64,000 nucleotides of DNA from Peptoniphilus sp. BV3C26 (GCF_000478985.1 NZ_AWXB01000069.1:1-64000), one strand, 5' to 3'. Numbered from the stretch's first letter, positions 7,532 to 15,937 are shown. Translations and numbers: made by a program. The notes: generated by a model from the sequence alone, not told the origin.

Positions 7532-9313
7532 TTAAATTCTCCTGTTTTTCTGCTCTCGTCTTGCCTTATACCTTTCCTCATACTCCTGTTGTTTTCCATT
7601 TGCTTTACGCTTTAGATAATTTTGATGAAGTCTGTCCCTTCTCTCATTAATTTTTCGTTCTTCTTCCTCAAGTTTTGATCTTTCTTCTTCGCTTAATTCT
7701 TCTTTTGGAACTTCATAATTCCCTATGAAGTTAAAATATATTTCTATCTTTTGTTTTGATGTTTGACTGCCTTTTCTATCCCTTTCATGAATGATGATCT
7801 TCTCTACAAACTCATTTATCATTGAGTTTGTGAGTTCATCAAAGTTTTCATAACGACTAATAAGGGATATGAATTTTCTTACCTTATCTGTTTCATTCTC
7901 ATATCTTGATATTTCAAGCTCTAAGTCTTCAATCTCTTTACTTAGGGCTCTTTGCTCTGTTTCGTATTGGCTATTAAGTATCTCATATCTACTACTTGGT
8001 ATTTTTTCTAGTATCATATCCTCGTAAATACGGCACATAAGCCTTTCTAACTCTTGTATCCTCGACTTATTATTAATTAGCCTTACTCTTTGTTTTTCTA
8101 TCTCTACTTTTTCCTTTTCTTCCATTTCATTTTGAATGGAACGGGTAAAGGCTTCATTATCTTCATTAAGATAATTTTTTATATCTTTTAATGTTTCTTG
8201 GATAAGGTTTAAGACTACTTCTGCTTTTATCCTGTGAGCTGATGGACATAGCGTTCCGCAAGGCACTTTCTTATAATTACTGCAAACATAATAAGGGATA
8301 TTCTTATAGTTATTTGTCCTATGAACATACATCTTGCTTCCACAATCTGCACAATACATCAGTCCTGTTAGTGGGTGATATTCGCCCCAACCATCAGGAT
8401 ACCTTTTTACATTTCCTCTTATCCTTTGCACATTATCAAAGGTTTCTTGGTCTATGATTGCTTCGTGAGTATTTTCAAAGATGAGCCATTTATCTTCGGA
8501 TACATATTTACTTTTCTTATCCTTGAAATGCTTTCTTGTTTTAAAGTTAACTGTATGCCCTAAGTATTCTTTTTTCTTTAAAATACTGGCAATTGTGGAA
8601 CTACACCAACGATAAGGATATTCAAAGTTTTTGCTTTGATGTAATCCATATCCCATTTTTTGCTGATGATAAGCAGGTATATCTATCTTATCTGCTTCCA
8701 GTATCTTTGCTATTTTATATGGTCCTGCTCCGTCCATTGTGAGATTAAATATTCGTCTTACTATCTCGGCTGCTTTTTCATCTACAACCCACTTATCTTT
8801 GTCTTTTTTATCTTTGATGTAGCCATAAGGTGGTGTGCTTGCCGTATGCTTTCCGCTTTCTCCTTTTGATCTGAATGTAGATTGTATTTTTCTTGAAGTA
8901 TCTCTTGCATACCATTCATTCATAATATTTCTAAAAGGGGTAAAATCATCTTCTCTGTAAAAGCTGTCTACATTGTCATTGATAGCAATCAGTCTTACGC
9001 CCTTTTGTCTTAATATCTCCATACATTGACCGACTTTGAGATAATCTCTGCCGAGTCTACTCATATCCTTTACGATGATACAACCGATATTTCCAGTATT
9101 TACTCCATTCATCATTTCCATAAAGCCTGGTCTATCAAACTGTGTCCCGCTTATTCCGTCATCTGTAAAATGGATGATGTTGGTTAAATTATTCTTACTT
9201 GCATATTCTTCAAGTATTTTCTTTTGATTAACGATTGAGTTACTTTCTCCTTCAAGTTCATCATCTCGACTTAATCTCTCATAGAGTGCTGTTATCTTTT
9301 CAAAATTCCTCAC
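7532..9313 (-). CDS. Large serine recombinase of element A
   Basis: A 593-residue TnpX-type recombinase that would excise and integrate element A. It has an N-terminal resolvase domain with catalytic Ser in LYERLSRDD (about residue 15) and the SRLGRDYLKVG motif. A recombinase domain and a zinc ribbon (CADCGSK and CSNYKKVPCG, about residues 320-350) follow, then a coiled coil and a C-terminal DUF4368-like part rich in Glu/Arg. The start is GTG, with GGAGG eight bases upstream. It begins about 100 bases from the right element end and is about the same size and layout as the element B recombinase, though clearly different in sequence. Confidence 0.92.
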   Translation of the reverse strand: MRNFEKITALYERLSRDDELEGESNSIVNQKKILEEYASKNNLTNIIHFTDDGISGTQFDRPGFMEMMNGVNTGNIGCIIVKDMSRLGRDYLKVGQCMEILRQKGVRLIAINDNVDSFYREDDFTPFRNIMNEWYARDTSRKIQSTFRSKGESGKHTASTPPYGYIKDKKDKDKWVVDEKAAEIVRRIFNLTMDGAGPYKIAKILEADKIDIPAYHQQKMGYGLHQSKNFEYPYRWCSSTIASILKKKEYLGHTVNFKTRKHFKDKKSKYVSEDKWLIFENTHEAIIDQETFDNVQRIRGNVKRYPDGWGEYHPLTGLMYCADCGSKMYVHRTNNYKNIPYYVCSNYKKVPCGTLCPSAHRIKAEVVLNLIQETLKDIKNYLNEDNEAFTRSIQNEMEEKEKVEIEKQRVRLINNKSRIQELERLMCRIYEDMILEKIPSSRYEILNSQYETEQRALSKEIEDLELEISRYENETDKVRKFISLISRYENFDELTNSMINEFVEKIIIHERDRKGSQTSKQKIEIYFNFIGNYEVPKEELSEEERSKLEEEERKINERRDRLHQNYLKRKANGKQQEYEERYKARREQKNRRI

Positions 9314-9410
9314 TTTTTCCTCCTTCCTCTTAATTTCTTAAATAAAAAAGAATTAAGAAGTACATATTTCACTAAAACAGTGATTAAGTGTTCTCCTTAA
9401 TTCTATTACT

Positions 9411-9844
9411 CCTGCTGCCAGTTTATATTTCTTGTATTGCTTAACTGCAAAATGACTTGGGTCTTTCTTTTCAAGAGCCTCAAAAAGCCTATCAATTGGA
9501 TTCATATAGGTTTCGTCATCTTCTCTAACCTCACTTGCGTCAATCATATCTAAGAGTGTTTTAAAGTTCTTTTCTTCTTCAGGTGCTTCATAATATATAT
9601 AACCGATGAGGGCAGTGTAATATAACTTTTCAGCCTTTACCCAAAAATCTTCTCCTGCCTTTTCTCCATCTCCCTTAGTATTAGCAATTATTGTTTGGAC
9701 AAGCTTTAAAATATCTTTCTCACTTCTCAAATAAGCAAAGGGATTGTATTTCATAGATTTTTTAAAGTTTATTGTGTTTAAAATCTTTATGTCATATCCA
9801 TTTTCATAAAGCATTTTTCCACACTCTAACACAAGTGTCCCTTT
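9411..9844 (-). pseudogene. virD4: VirD4 coupling protein, middle fragment
   Basis: This piece encodes TLVLECGKMLYENG through YKLAAG and matches the middle of Tn1549-type VirD4/TcpA ATPases, directly after the DPKG motif. It lacks the Walker A part (15,938-16,503, across element B) and the end (beyond element A, left of the window). The open frame reads past the junction into 19 foreign codons ending at 9353. No internal stops or frameshifts are present, so the fragment is well preserved. Confidence 0.85.
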
Positions 9845-9888
9845 TGGAAAGATTTGTCAAGGACATAAACAAAATTTCTTTGACAAAT

Positions 9889-10053
9889 TTATATCTTCTC
9901 TGTTTCTCTCTTGATTAGCTTTAGTATTTTATCCTTGTATGTTTCCCCTGTACCTTGCTTAAAATGTAGGTTTACAGTATATTTTGTCTTTCCAATATCC
10001 ATTATCAACTGTTTATGTGGTGGTACTTGTATTTTTCTTTTTTCTTCTTCCAT
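9889..10053 (-). CDS. TnpW-like transposon peptide
   Basis: A 54-residue protein beginning MEEEKRKIQVPPHKQL, with the VPPHK...MxIGxxxYxVxxHF pattern I recognise from small TnpW-type proteins of Tn4451-like elements. ATG at 10,053 is preceded by AAGGAGG. It lies at the far left end of element B, as expected for this class. Its function is unknown. Confidence 0.65.
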   Translation of the reverse strand: MEEEKRKIQVPPHKQLIMDIGKTKYTVNLHFKQGTGETYKDKILKLIKRETEKI

Positions 10054-10081
10054 GTATCCTCCTTTCCATTTTTAGGCAAAT

Positions 10082-10130
10082 AAAAAACAGTAAACCTTTT
10101 TTGATTTACTGCTTTCGTGTTAGCTTTTAT
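10082..10130 (-). terminator. Terminator within a roughly 49-base repeat, copy 1
   Basis: On the minus strand, CAGTAAATCAAAAAAGGTTTACTG forms a hairpin followed by a T run. The whole segment recurs at 13,328-13,376 in the same orientation with few changes. Each copy lies at the 3' end of a cargo gene of element B. Confidence 0.7.
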
Positions 10131-10161
10131 TGACTTGTTAGTTTAGCAAGCTAAAAATATC

Positions 10162-10779
10162 CTACCTGCAATACTCTTTTATCTTATCTGCATATTCAGT
10201 CGAAAGATTCTTTGAATAAATTTTTTCATTTTTTGAATTTCTGACTTCTTTCCAAAGAATAGAGGCTACTTTTAATTTGTTCGAATATTTGCAACTATTT
10301 TTGTCTGCACAGAAATCCTTTAAAAATTGGTTCCATTGACAAACTGAATTATCATACTTCGCATAATTTGATTTTCCATAATAAACTTTTAGCATATCTT
10401 GAATTGTAAAACTCAAATCATTTTCTCTTTTTACTTTTCTCCAAGCAGTAGCCATATCAGCAGTAAATTTAAATGGCGAAACATCTGTTAAAATTGAGAA
10501 ATACTCTCTGAAATGTGTGTTAAAGGAGAACCCGCATTCAAGTAATGGAGTATCTAAGGTAATAGTTTCTACTTGTTTCTTTTCATTTTTTATTGATGAC
10601 TTTTTAATCAAATCACCCTTAAAGTACTGCTCAATAATATAATTGAGTTCCTGTTTTGTACCTCTGTATTCTAATCCTAATGACTTGCATATCCGTGAAA
10701 GTTCTTCACGATACCAATAGTATTTATTAAACTCATCAAACGATGTAATTTTGTCAAACTCAGGTCTACTTTCTATCAA
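10162..10779 (-). CDS. SAP-domain / DUF6434-like protein
   Basis: About 205 residues. The N-terminal RPEFDKITSFDEFNKYYWYR leads into a SAP-like helix pair (KSLGLEYRGTKQELNYIIEQY, residues about 27-50), a fold often used for nucleic-acid binding. The remainder has no family I can name and is helical and basic. The open frame reaches 10,800, but a TTG at 10,779 preceded by TAGGAG fits better. It follows the NTF2-like gene with almost no gap, so the two form one cargo unit of element B. It might be a small DNA-binding or resistance-associated protein, which remains unproven. Confidence 0.6.
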   Translation of the reverse strand: MIESRPEFDKITSFDEFNKYYWYREELSRICKSLGLEYRGTKQELNYIIEQYFKGDLIKKSSIKNEKKQVETITLDTPLLECGFSFNTHFREYFSILTDVSPFKFTADMATAWRKVKRENDLSFTIQDMLKVYYGKSNYAKYDNSVCQWNQFLKDFCADKNSCKYSNKLKVASILWKEVRNSKNEKIYSKNLSTEYADKIKEYCR

Positions 10780-10790
10780 TATTCTATCTC

Positions 10791-11210
10791 CTAAAACCAA
10801 TTTGCTTTTTCATCTCTAAATAATGGTGTTTCACTCTCTTTGTAAGGATTGTAGTTGTTACAATTACAACCAAACTCTTTCAATGCTTTTATCTTATTAT
10901 CGGCTGTCCAAACAATCAAAGAGATACCGTCAAATTCTTCAACTTTCCCCTCATTCATTTTATTTTTGAAGTGCCATTCTACAATAGTTTGATTATCCTT
11001 ATGAAAAAATTGCTTTATATCCCACGCAAGAACTTTTCCTCTTGTATTCCACTCATTAAACCAGTGCTTTACTGTTTGCAGATTTTCATACTTAGGACAC
11101 CAACTCTCAATATAAATCACATCATCTGAAAAAATATCATCTATTCCTAAGTCTTTTTGTGTAAGCCACATATCAAACCATAAACGAATGATTTTCTCTC
11201 TTTCATCCAT
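10791..11210 (-). CDS. NTF2-like / SnoaL-like fold protein
   Basis: A 139-residue soluble protein starting MDEREKIIRLWFDMWL. The pattern of two N-terminal helices, then VIYIESW and a series of strands (TIVEWHFKNKMNEGK, VEEFDGISLIVW, NKIKALKEFG) fits the SnoaL/NTF2 cone fold. This superfamily spans enzymes and binding proteins, so no substrate can be given. ATG at 11,210 with GGAGGT ten bases upstream is preferred over the longer frame to 11,234, which would swallow that site. It is cargo of element B. Confidence 0.65.
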   Translation of the reverse strand: MDEREKIIRLWFDMWLTQKDLGIDDIFSDDVIYIESWCPKYENLQTVKHWFNEWNTRGKVLAWDIKQFFHKDNQTIVEWHFKNKMNEGKVEEFDGISLIVWTADNKIKALKEFGCNCNNYNPYKESETPLFRDEKANWF

Positions 11211-11245
11211 GAATTTAAACACCTCCAAAATCAAATACTTATTTG

Positions 11246-11262
11246 ATATTATACCATTTTTT
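11246..11262 (-). promoter_or_regulatory. Extended -10 promoter of the NTF2/SAP cargo unit
   Basis: The minus strand reads AAAAATGGTATAATAT, a TGGTATAAT extended -10, about 35 bases before the start codon. The identical 16-mer lies upstream of the hydrolase gene at 14,199-14,214. Confidence 0.55.
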
Positions 11263-11271
11263 CACTCAATT

Positions 11272-12732
11272 TTATAGGTCTAACTCGTTCCTCTTTACCT
11301 GTGTTAGTCCTCTGTTTTCTTGTAGTAATTTCTCTATACAGCTTCTAACACTTTCAGCTTGTTTAACTTCCTCTCGTATTTCTAATATTTGATTGTATAG
11401 GCTCTTTTTCTCTTTCTTCAAAGTGCTAGCCTCTGATTTCCACTTGGATATATTTAAGGTCTTACTTTCACCTAAATGCTCTTTCAGATATTTCTTGGCA
11501 CTCTCAAATAGAATAATCTCTGCAGTATGCTCATTATAAAAATCTTCCTGTTTGCTTTTCTTTAATTTGGTATAGGCTTTGTAGATATCTTTATGTTTCA
11601 AATATTTCTCGGCTTGGTCGATAAGCTGTGTTTTATCATCAATTCTTTTTTCAATGTCTTTGATAGCTTTTGTGGTCTTGTAATTCTTATCTCTTAAAGT
11701 AACTATGCTTTCTTTCAGTTCAGATATGGAAGTGATGTTTTTATCTTTAAGAAGCTGATAACTCTCAATATATTTCTCTAAGTCTGCATTATTGCTATCT
11801 GCGTTTTGATTGATAAGATTTTCAAAAATGGATAGTAGATTTTCTTTTGGTGGGATGGTGGATTTTATGTTTTCTGTTTCTGCTGTTTCTTCTTTTCCAA
11901 TTCCTCTTATCCAATTTAACAAGGCTTTTATTCTTCTTGAGATTTCTCTTAAAATCGCATTTTGATGTTTGATTTCTCGGTTAATATTTCCTCTGTCTGT
12001 AGCTATGCCTTTCTTCTCCATTTGTGTTGCTGATTCTCCTAAATGAATGGTCGGTATTTGCTCTATTCCTTGTCTTTGATAGGAACGATGGTCTACTTTT
12101 TCCTGTATGCTGTTTTCTTCAAGATATTTGTTTGTAATGTCTGCCCATGCTTTTCGCCACTCTTCCGCTTTTTCTTGCTCATTCCAATCGGTTGTATTGA
12201 TTTTTCTTGTTTTGTAATTGCCGTTTTTGAGTTTTATCTTTTCTCCGTTTTTATCAAGGATATATTCTTTTTTTGATTTTGCTCCCCATGTTTTATCTTC
12301 GTTTAACGGTCGCATGGTAAGTAAGATATGTGCGTGTGGATTTCCGTCATTTTTATCGTGCAAAGCAACATCGGCACACATACCGACTTTCACAAAATTT
12401 TCTTTTACATATTTCCTTACAAGCTCTATCTGTTTTTCTCTACTCAGTTCTTTGGGTAAGGCAATTTCGATTTCTCTTGCAAGCTGTGAGTTTTTACTTT
12501 TTTCTATTTTCTCAACACTGTTCCACAAGACAGAACGACTTGCAAATTCCTGTGGTGCATTTCGTGGCAATAAAATTTCGGTATGGGCTATTCCGCCTTT
12601 CCTTGTAAAGTCGTGGACTATGCCATCATATTCATTTTTTATCTTTTCGCCACTGCGATAGGAAGCTGCCGCAACTGCACTTTTCCCTTTGCCTCTTGAT
12701 ATAATCTTTATACTGAGATGATATATCGCCAT
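11272..12732 (-). CDS. MobA/MobL-type (MOBQ) relaxase
   Basis: A 486-residue relaxase that nicks oriT and leads the strand during mobilization. The N-terminal domain begins MAIYHLSIKIISRGKGKSA. The Tyr in AASYRSG is residue 25, the position of the catalytic Tyr of RSF1010 MobA. The metal-binding His cluster is visible as ALHDKNDGNPHAHILLTM (about residues 123-140). The C-terminal 200 residues are coiled coil. The ATG lies about 200 bases from the oriT hairpin at 12,931. Transfer would need a conjugative helper, perhaps an intact copy of the host ICE type. Confidence 0.9.
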   Translation of the reverse strand: MAIYHLSIKIISRGKGKSAVAAASYRSGEKIKNEYDGIVHDFTRKGGIAHTEILLPRNAPQEFASRSVLWNSVEKIEKSKNSQLAREIEIALPKELSREKQIELVRKYVKENFVKVGMCADVALHDKNDGNPHAHILLTMRPLNEDKTWGAKSKKEYILDKNGEKIKLKNGNYKTRKINTTDWNEQEKAEEWRKAWADITNKYLEENSIQEKVDHRSYQRQGIEQIPTIHLGESATQMEKKGIATDRGNINREIKHQNAILREISRRIKALLNWIRGIGKEETAETENIKSTIPPKENLLSIFENLINQNADSNNADLEKYIESYQLLKDKNITSISELKESIVTLRDKNYKTTKAIKDIEKRIDDKTQLIDQAEKYLKHKDIYKAYTKLKKSKQEDFYNEHTAEIILFESAKKYLKEHLGESKTLNISKWKSEASTLKKEKKSLYNQILEIREEVKQAESVRSCIEKLLQENRGLTQVKRNELDL

Positions 12733-12784
12733 AGCTAAAAACCCCCTTTCGTTTTTCTGATACTTTTATGTGGCGATGGATAAG

Positions 12785-12833
12785 ACTTCCTAAAAAAATC
12801 GGATAGTTTTTTATCCGATTTCTTTTTGGAAGT
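12785..12833. repeat. Large hairpin between relaxase and oriT
   Basis: Outer arms ACTTCC/GGAAGT enclose a stem AAATCGGATA/TATCCGATTT with a loop of T residues. It lies in the relaxase leader, 100 bases from oriT. It could act as an accessory oriT structure or as a transcription stop read in the plus direction. Confidence 0.55.
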
Positions 12834-12930
12834 ACACACGGGATAGGAAATTTATTTCCGTAGGGGAGTGTAGCTCCCCTGTATCAGCGTTGGCTGATGT
12901 GCTCTCTGCAAGAGCCTTCGGAGAACGCAC

Positions 12931-12976
12931 ACACCCTTTAGGGTGTATAAGTGCGCCCTTGTAAACAAGGGACTAT
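12931..12976 (+). other. Candidate oriT of element B (MOBQ type)
   Basis: A perfect palindrome ACACCCTTTAGGGTGT (12,931-12,946) is followed by ATAAGTGCGCCCTT (12,947-12,960). TAAGTGCGCCCT matches the known nick core of RSF1010/pSC101-like oriTs, which also have an inverted repeat just before it. It lies 200 bases from the start of a MOBQ relaxase. A small CCCTTG/CAAGGG hairpin follows. The exact nick position is inferred. Confidence 0.75.
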
Positions 12977-12978
12977 TC

Positions 12979-13293
12979 CTATGTGTCGCTTTCTTCCTCT
13001 TGGTTTTCTGTATTTTGATTTTCGCTTTGTTCTCTGCTCTCTATAATTTTCTTGATTTTTTGATTTACTAACTCTTTTATATTCGGAAATGTGATTAGCT
13101 GATAGAATTCATCTTTGGTAAAATCTTTACTTTCGGTGAAGATACTTTCAAAGACTCCTCCTTTTTCATAAAGGCGTCTATCTCTCTTTTTTCTCTCTTC
13201 CTGTTTCTGCTGACTGATGAGTTTCTTTCTTTTGTTTTGTAACTGCTTGATTTCTTCTTCTGCCATTAAAATTTTTTCATCTATATTTTTCAT
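12979..13293 (-). CDS. DUF3847 family protein
   Basis: A 104-residue charged helical protein with a coiled-coil N-terminal half, an RRLYEKGGVFESIF stretch in place of the RTHRLITRGAILES of its paralogue at 316-606, and an acidic Gln/Glu-rich end. I chose the ATG at 13,293 (MKNIDEK), preceded by AAAGGAAAAC; the open frame extends to 13,326. It sits between oriT and the cargo hydrolase. The pairing with a relaxase in both elements suggests a role in mobilization, but the function is unknown. Confidence 0.7.
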   Translation of the reverse strand: MKNIDEKILMAEEEIKQLQNKRKKLISQQKQEERKKRDRRLYEKGGVFESIFTESKDFTKDEFYQLITFPNIKELVNQKIKKIIESREQSENQNTENQEEESDT

Positions 13294-13327
13294 TTTCTGT
13301 TTTCCTTTCTTCTTAATTTTGAGCAAG

Positions 13328-13376
13328 AAAAAAACAGTAAACCTTTTTTGATTTACTGTTCTGTGTTAGTTTTTAT
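13328..13376 (-). terminator. Terminator within a roughly 49-base repeat, copy 2
   Basis: On the minus strand, ACAGTAAATCAAAAAAGGTTTACTGT forms a stem followed by TTTTTTT. It is a near copy of 10,082-10,130 and follows the hydrolase stop. Confidence 0.7.
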
Positions 13377-13383
13377 TAAATTA

Positions 13384-14154
13384 TCAATTAGTTAAAAATT
13401 GATTAACCAGTTTTATCCACTCTAATGGTAAATACGCTGATAAATATCCATGATTATAACCTTTAGCTTCGTAGAGAATACAATCAGGATGCATTTTTTG
13501 AAATAGTTTAGCTGATTCCTCAACACAACGCATTTCTTTCTCGCCATAAATATATAGAACCTGTGCTTTGCTTTCTGTAATACTTTCTTTCAATCTATAC
13601 TTTCCCATATATGTTTTATACATTTTCACTAATGTTTTCATTGGTAATCTTGGCATATCTTCCATATAATAATTTTCTATCTCTTCCGGATAAGCCATAT
13701 TAGGATAAATTTTTTTCATCAAACTTAATTGAATTTTGCTGGCTGATTTACTAAACATAAGTTTTCCAAATATTTTTACAACAATCGTACTAATTCGTGA
13801 TAAATTTGGCTGAGGAATACAAATACTACCATCTATTATTGCTTTCTGAGCTATATCACTATTTAGCGATAATAACTCAATGGCAATTTGACCTCCCAAA
13901 GAAACACCTCCCACAGCAAACAATTTTCCATCGCAATTGTTTTTTATATAGTCCATAATTTGATGTGCGGAATTTTCAGTTGAAATATACTCTTTTTGAT
14001 ATTCTTCTCCATGACCATCAAGTGTTGGTAAAATTACATGATATTTATCGGATAATATACGAGCTTGTCGAAGATAATTCCACCAGGAATTACCTCCGCC
14101 GTGTATTAATAATATATGTGGAAATTTTTTATCACCAAATTCATGAAATATCAT
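13384..14154 (-). CDS. Alpha/beta hydrolase
   Basis: A 256-residue soluble hydrolase. The oxyanion region is LLIHGGGNSWW (about residues 15-25), the nucleophile elbow is GGVSLGG (Ser at about 95), and the likely His is in GYNHGYLSAY near the C-terminus. An acid in the YIYGEKEM region probably completes the triad. The substrate cannot be told from sequence; the cap of about 60 residues after the nucleophile suggests a small-molecule ester or amide. It is a cargo gene of element B with its own promoter box and terminator. Confidence 0.8.
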   Translation of the reverse strand: MIFHEFGDKKFPHILLIHGGGNSWWNYLRQARILSDKYHVILPTLDGHGEEYQKEYISTENSAHQIMDYIKNNCDGKLFAVGGVSLGGQIAIELLSLNSDIAQKAIIDGSICIPQPNLSRISTIVVKIFGKLMFSKSASKIQLSLMKKIYPNMAYPEEIENYYMEDMPRLPMKTLVKMYKTYMGKYRLKESITESKAQVLYIYGEKEMRCVEESAKLFQKMHPDCILYEAKGYNHGYLSAYLPLEWIKLVNQFLTN

Positions 14155-14198
14155 ATTCCAAAACCTCTAAATTTAAACTTTTTTGTTTATATTATTTA

Positions 14199-14214
14199 AT
14201 ATTATACCATTTTT
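14199..14214 (-). promoter_or_regulatory. Extended -10 promoter of the hydrolase gene
   Basis: The plus strand ATATTATACCATTTTT is identical to that at 11,246-11,261. Read on the minus strand it is AAAAATGGTATAATAT, an extended -10 about 45 bases before the start codon. It overlaps the end of the recombinase gene. Confidence 0.55.
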
Positions 14215-15883
14215 AAGCCATTTTTTCTATATCAGCTTTATGTGGCACTTGACAGTTGCCTATAAAGTTAAAGTACACATCAACTTGTTGTTTTCTGTCT
14301 TTCCCTTTTCTTCCTCCTGTTGCTTCGTGGACTACAACTTTTTCTATATACTCATTTATCATTGGTACTGTCAGTTCTTCAATATCTGTATATTTTTCTA
14401 TCATTTTTAAGAATTTATCGGTGTCAACTTTTCTCTGATGATAGCTTTCTATTTCATTTTCAAAATACTGTATTTGTTTTTCCAAGTCTTGTTGCTCTGT
14501 ATCATAGGTATTAAATAATCTGTCAAAATGTTTTACGGGAATTTTTCCAAGTGCGTGGTCTTCATACAGTTTTGTAATAAGGGTTGTTAGTTCTGCATTT
14601 CTTGATGACAGTTTTTCTAACTTCTCTTTATCTCCTTGATACTTTTCTTCTCTTTTTTCATCGGATAATTTGTTCATCACTTTTAGGAATTCTTGCTTTT
14701 CTTCTTTGGCAAAGTCTGTGATTTCTTTGATTGATTTTAGGAGAATTTCATTTACTGTTTTTACTTTGATGTAGTGCATACTGCAAGTGCCTTTTCTATG
14801 TCTGTAATGTTGACATACAAAAGAGTAATCACTATCGTATTTCTTTTCTTTATGTTCTGCCGGCTCTCTGTAGCTTAATTTACCTCCACAATCTGAACAG
14901 ATTAAAAGCCCTGTAAATGGGTGTGAGGTTGTCCCGTACTTCGGACTTCTTCTTACTGTTTTTCTTAGCCTTTGGGCGTTATTCCATGTTTCTTCATCAA
15001 TGATGGCTTCATGGGTATTTTTGAAGATAATGAGTTCATCTTCTTTTGCCTTTCTGCGTTTCTTAGTTTTGTAATCAACGCATATTGTTTTACCAAGAAC
15101 AGTATGACCCATATATTCTCTTTTTTCTAAGATATAGCCTATTGTGGTCGGTGTCCAAAAATACGGGTCTTCTATTCCTCTTTTCTTAGAACTATGGTTA
15201 TTTTCAGGATAATGTATTTCTGCATAGGCTGATGGAATAAGGACTTTATCTTTGGTTAGTATATCTGCTATCTGTGTTACTCCATATCCCTCTATAACAA
15301 GATGGTAAATGCGTTTTACGACCTTTGCACTCTCTTTATCGACAAGTAACTGCTGTTTGTTCTTAGGGTTTCTATAATAGCCGTATGGAACGCTTGGAGA
15401 TACTCTTTTACCTTCTTCCATTCTTGCTCTGAAGATAGACTGTATTTTTCTTGAGGTATCTCTTGCATACCATTCATTCATAATATTTAGAAATGGGGTA
15501 AAGTCGCTTTCTGCTTGTTTTTCGCTATCTATTCCGTTATTGATGGCAATAAATCTTACACCCTTTTCTTTGAAAAGTATTTCGGTATAAAAACCTACTT
15601 TGAGATAATCTCTACCAAACCTACTCATATCTTTTACTATCACAGTAGATACTTTGTTTTCTTCTACTGCTTTTATCATCTTTTGAAATCCCTCTCTATC
15701 AAAGGTTGTTCCGCTTACTCCATCATCAGTATAGTGATAAATATTTATAAAGCCGTTTCTTTTGGCATAGCTTTCAAGTAGCTGCTTTTGATTGGTGATG
15801 GAATTACTTTCTCCTTGCATTTCATCATCACGACTTAAACGCTCATAAAGGGCTGTTTGTCCTGTTCTTTTCGTATTTGACAT
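14213..15883 (-). CDS. Large serine recombinase of element B
   Basis: A 556-residue recombinase with the resolvase domain (ALYERLSRDDEMQGESNS, catalytic Ser about residue 17; SRFGRDYLKVG), recombinase domain, zinc ribbon (CSDCGGK and CQHYRHRKGTC, about residues 340-380), a coiled coil and a DUF4368-like end. It starts 55 bases from the right end of element B with AAGGAGG upstream of the ATG. It should catalyse excision to a circle and insertion at the AAAGG site in virD4. It is related to the element A enzyme but too divergent for the two elements to be recent copies. Confidence 0.92.
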   Translation of the reverse strand: MSNTKRTGQTALYERLSRDDEMQGESNSITNQKQLLESYAKRNGFINIYHYTDDGVSGTTFDREGFQKMIKAVEENKVSTVIVKDMSRFGRDYLKVGFYTEILFKEKGVRFIAINNGIDSEKQAESDFTPFLNIMNEWYARDTSRKIQSIFRARMEEGKRVSPSVPYGYYRNPKNKQQLLVDKESAKVVKRIYHLVIEGYGVTQIADILTKDKVLIPSAYAEIHYPENNHSSKKRGIEDPYFWTPTTIGYILEKREYMGHTVLGKTICVDYKTKKRRKAKEDELIIFKNTHEAIIDEETWNNAQRLRKTVRRSPKYGTTSHPFTGLLICSDCGGKLSYREPAEHKEKKYDSDYSFVCQHYRHRKGTCSMHYIKVKTVNEILLKSIKEITDFAKEEKQEFLKVMNKLSDEKREEKYQGDKEKLEKLSSRNAELTTLITKLYEDHALGKIPVKHFDRLFNTYDTEQQDLEKQIQYFENEIESYHQRKVDTDKFLKMIEKYTDIEELTVPMINEYIEKVVVHEATGGRKGKDRKQQVDVYFNFIGNCQVPHKADIEKMA

Positions 15884-15937
15884 GAGAATTACCTCCTTTC
15901 CAAGTTTTATTATTTTCTCTGTCCCTATGAGGTTAAT

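Larger units (their letters stand above)
1..9410 (-). mobile_element. Element A: serine-recombinase mobilizable element with lantibiotic-immunity cargo (right part)
   Basis: The right junction is near 9,410, where the virD4 reading frame leaves the family sequence after YKLAAG and runs into an unrelated tail. As in element B, the large serine recombinase starts within about 100 bases of this end and is read away from it. Cargo includes the LanFEG transporter, its two-component system and small membrane proteins. A DUF3847 gene and an oriT-like site lie at the left, so a relaxase gene is expected just beyond the window. The other end is not in the window. The junction is placed by comparison with remembered VirD4 family sequence (AAGKT...KSIL), so it may be off by a few bases. 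Confidence 0.75.
9845..15937 (-). mobile_element. Element B: 6.1-kb serine-recombinase mobilizable element inserted in virD4
   Basis: Ends are set by the split in virD4. The left flank reads CCTTT (9840-9844) and the right flank CCTTT (15,938-15,942), which is AAAGG on the coding strand. Joining the flanks over this shared 5-mer restores DPKG-TLVLECG in frame. Contents read leftwards are recombinase, alpha/beta hydrolase, DUF3847, oriT, relaxase, NTF2-like, SAP-domain protein and TnpW-like peptide. It resembles Tn4451-type mobilizable transposons in having a serine recombinase and its own mobilization gene. Confidence 0.85.

Noticed and set aside
9353-9832. Independent 159-residue protein
   Set aside because: It is the middle of VirD4 plus a foreign tail, with no ribosome site at its first Met.
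12043-12661. Long plus-strand frames opposite the relaxase
   Set aside because: They are antisense shadows of a strongly supported relaxase, are Phe/Ser/Cys-rich and lack ribosome sites.
9845-15937. Element B as a tyrosine-integrase or IS-type element
   Set aside because: No terminal inverted repeats and no DDE transposase or tyrosine integrase; the large serine recombinase and 5-base shared junction explain it.
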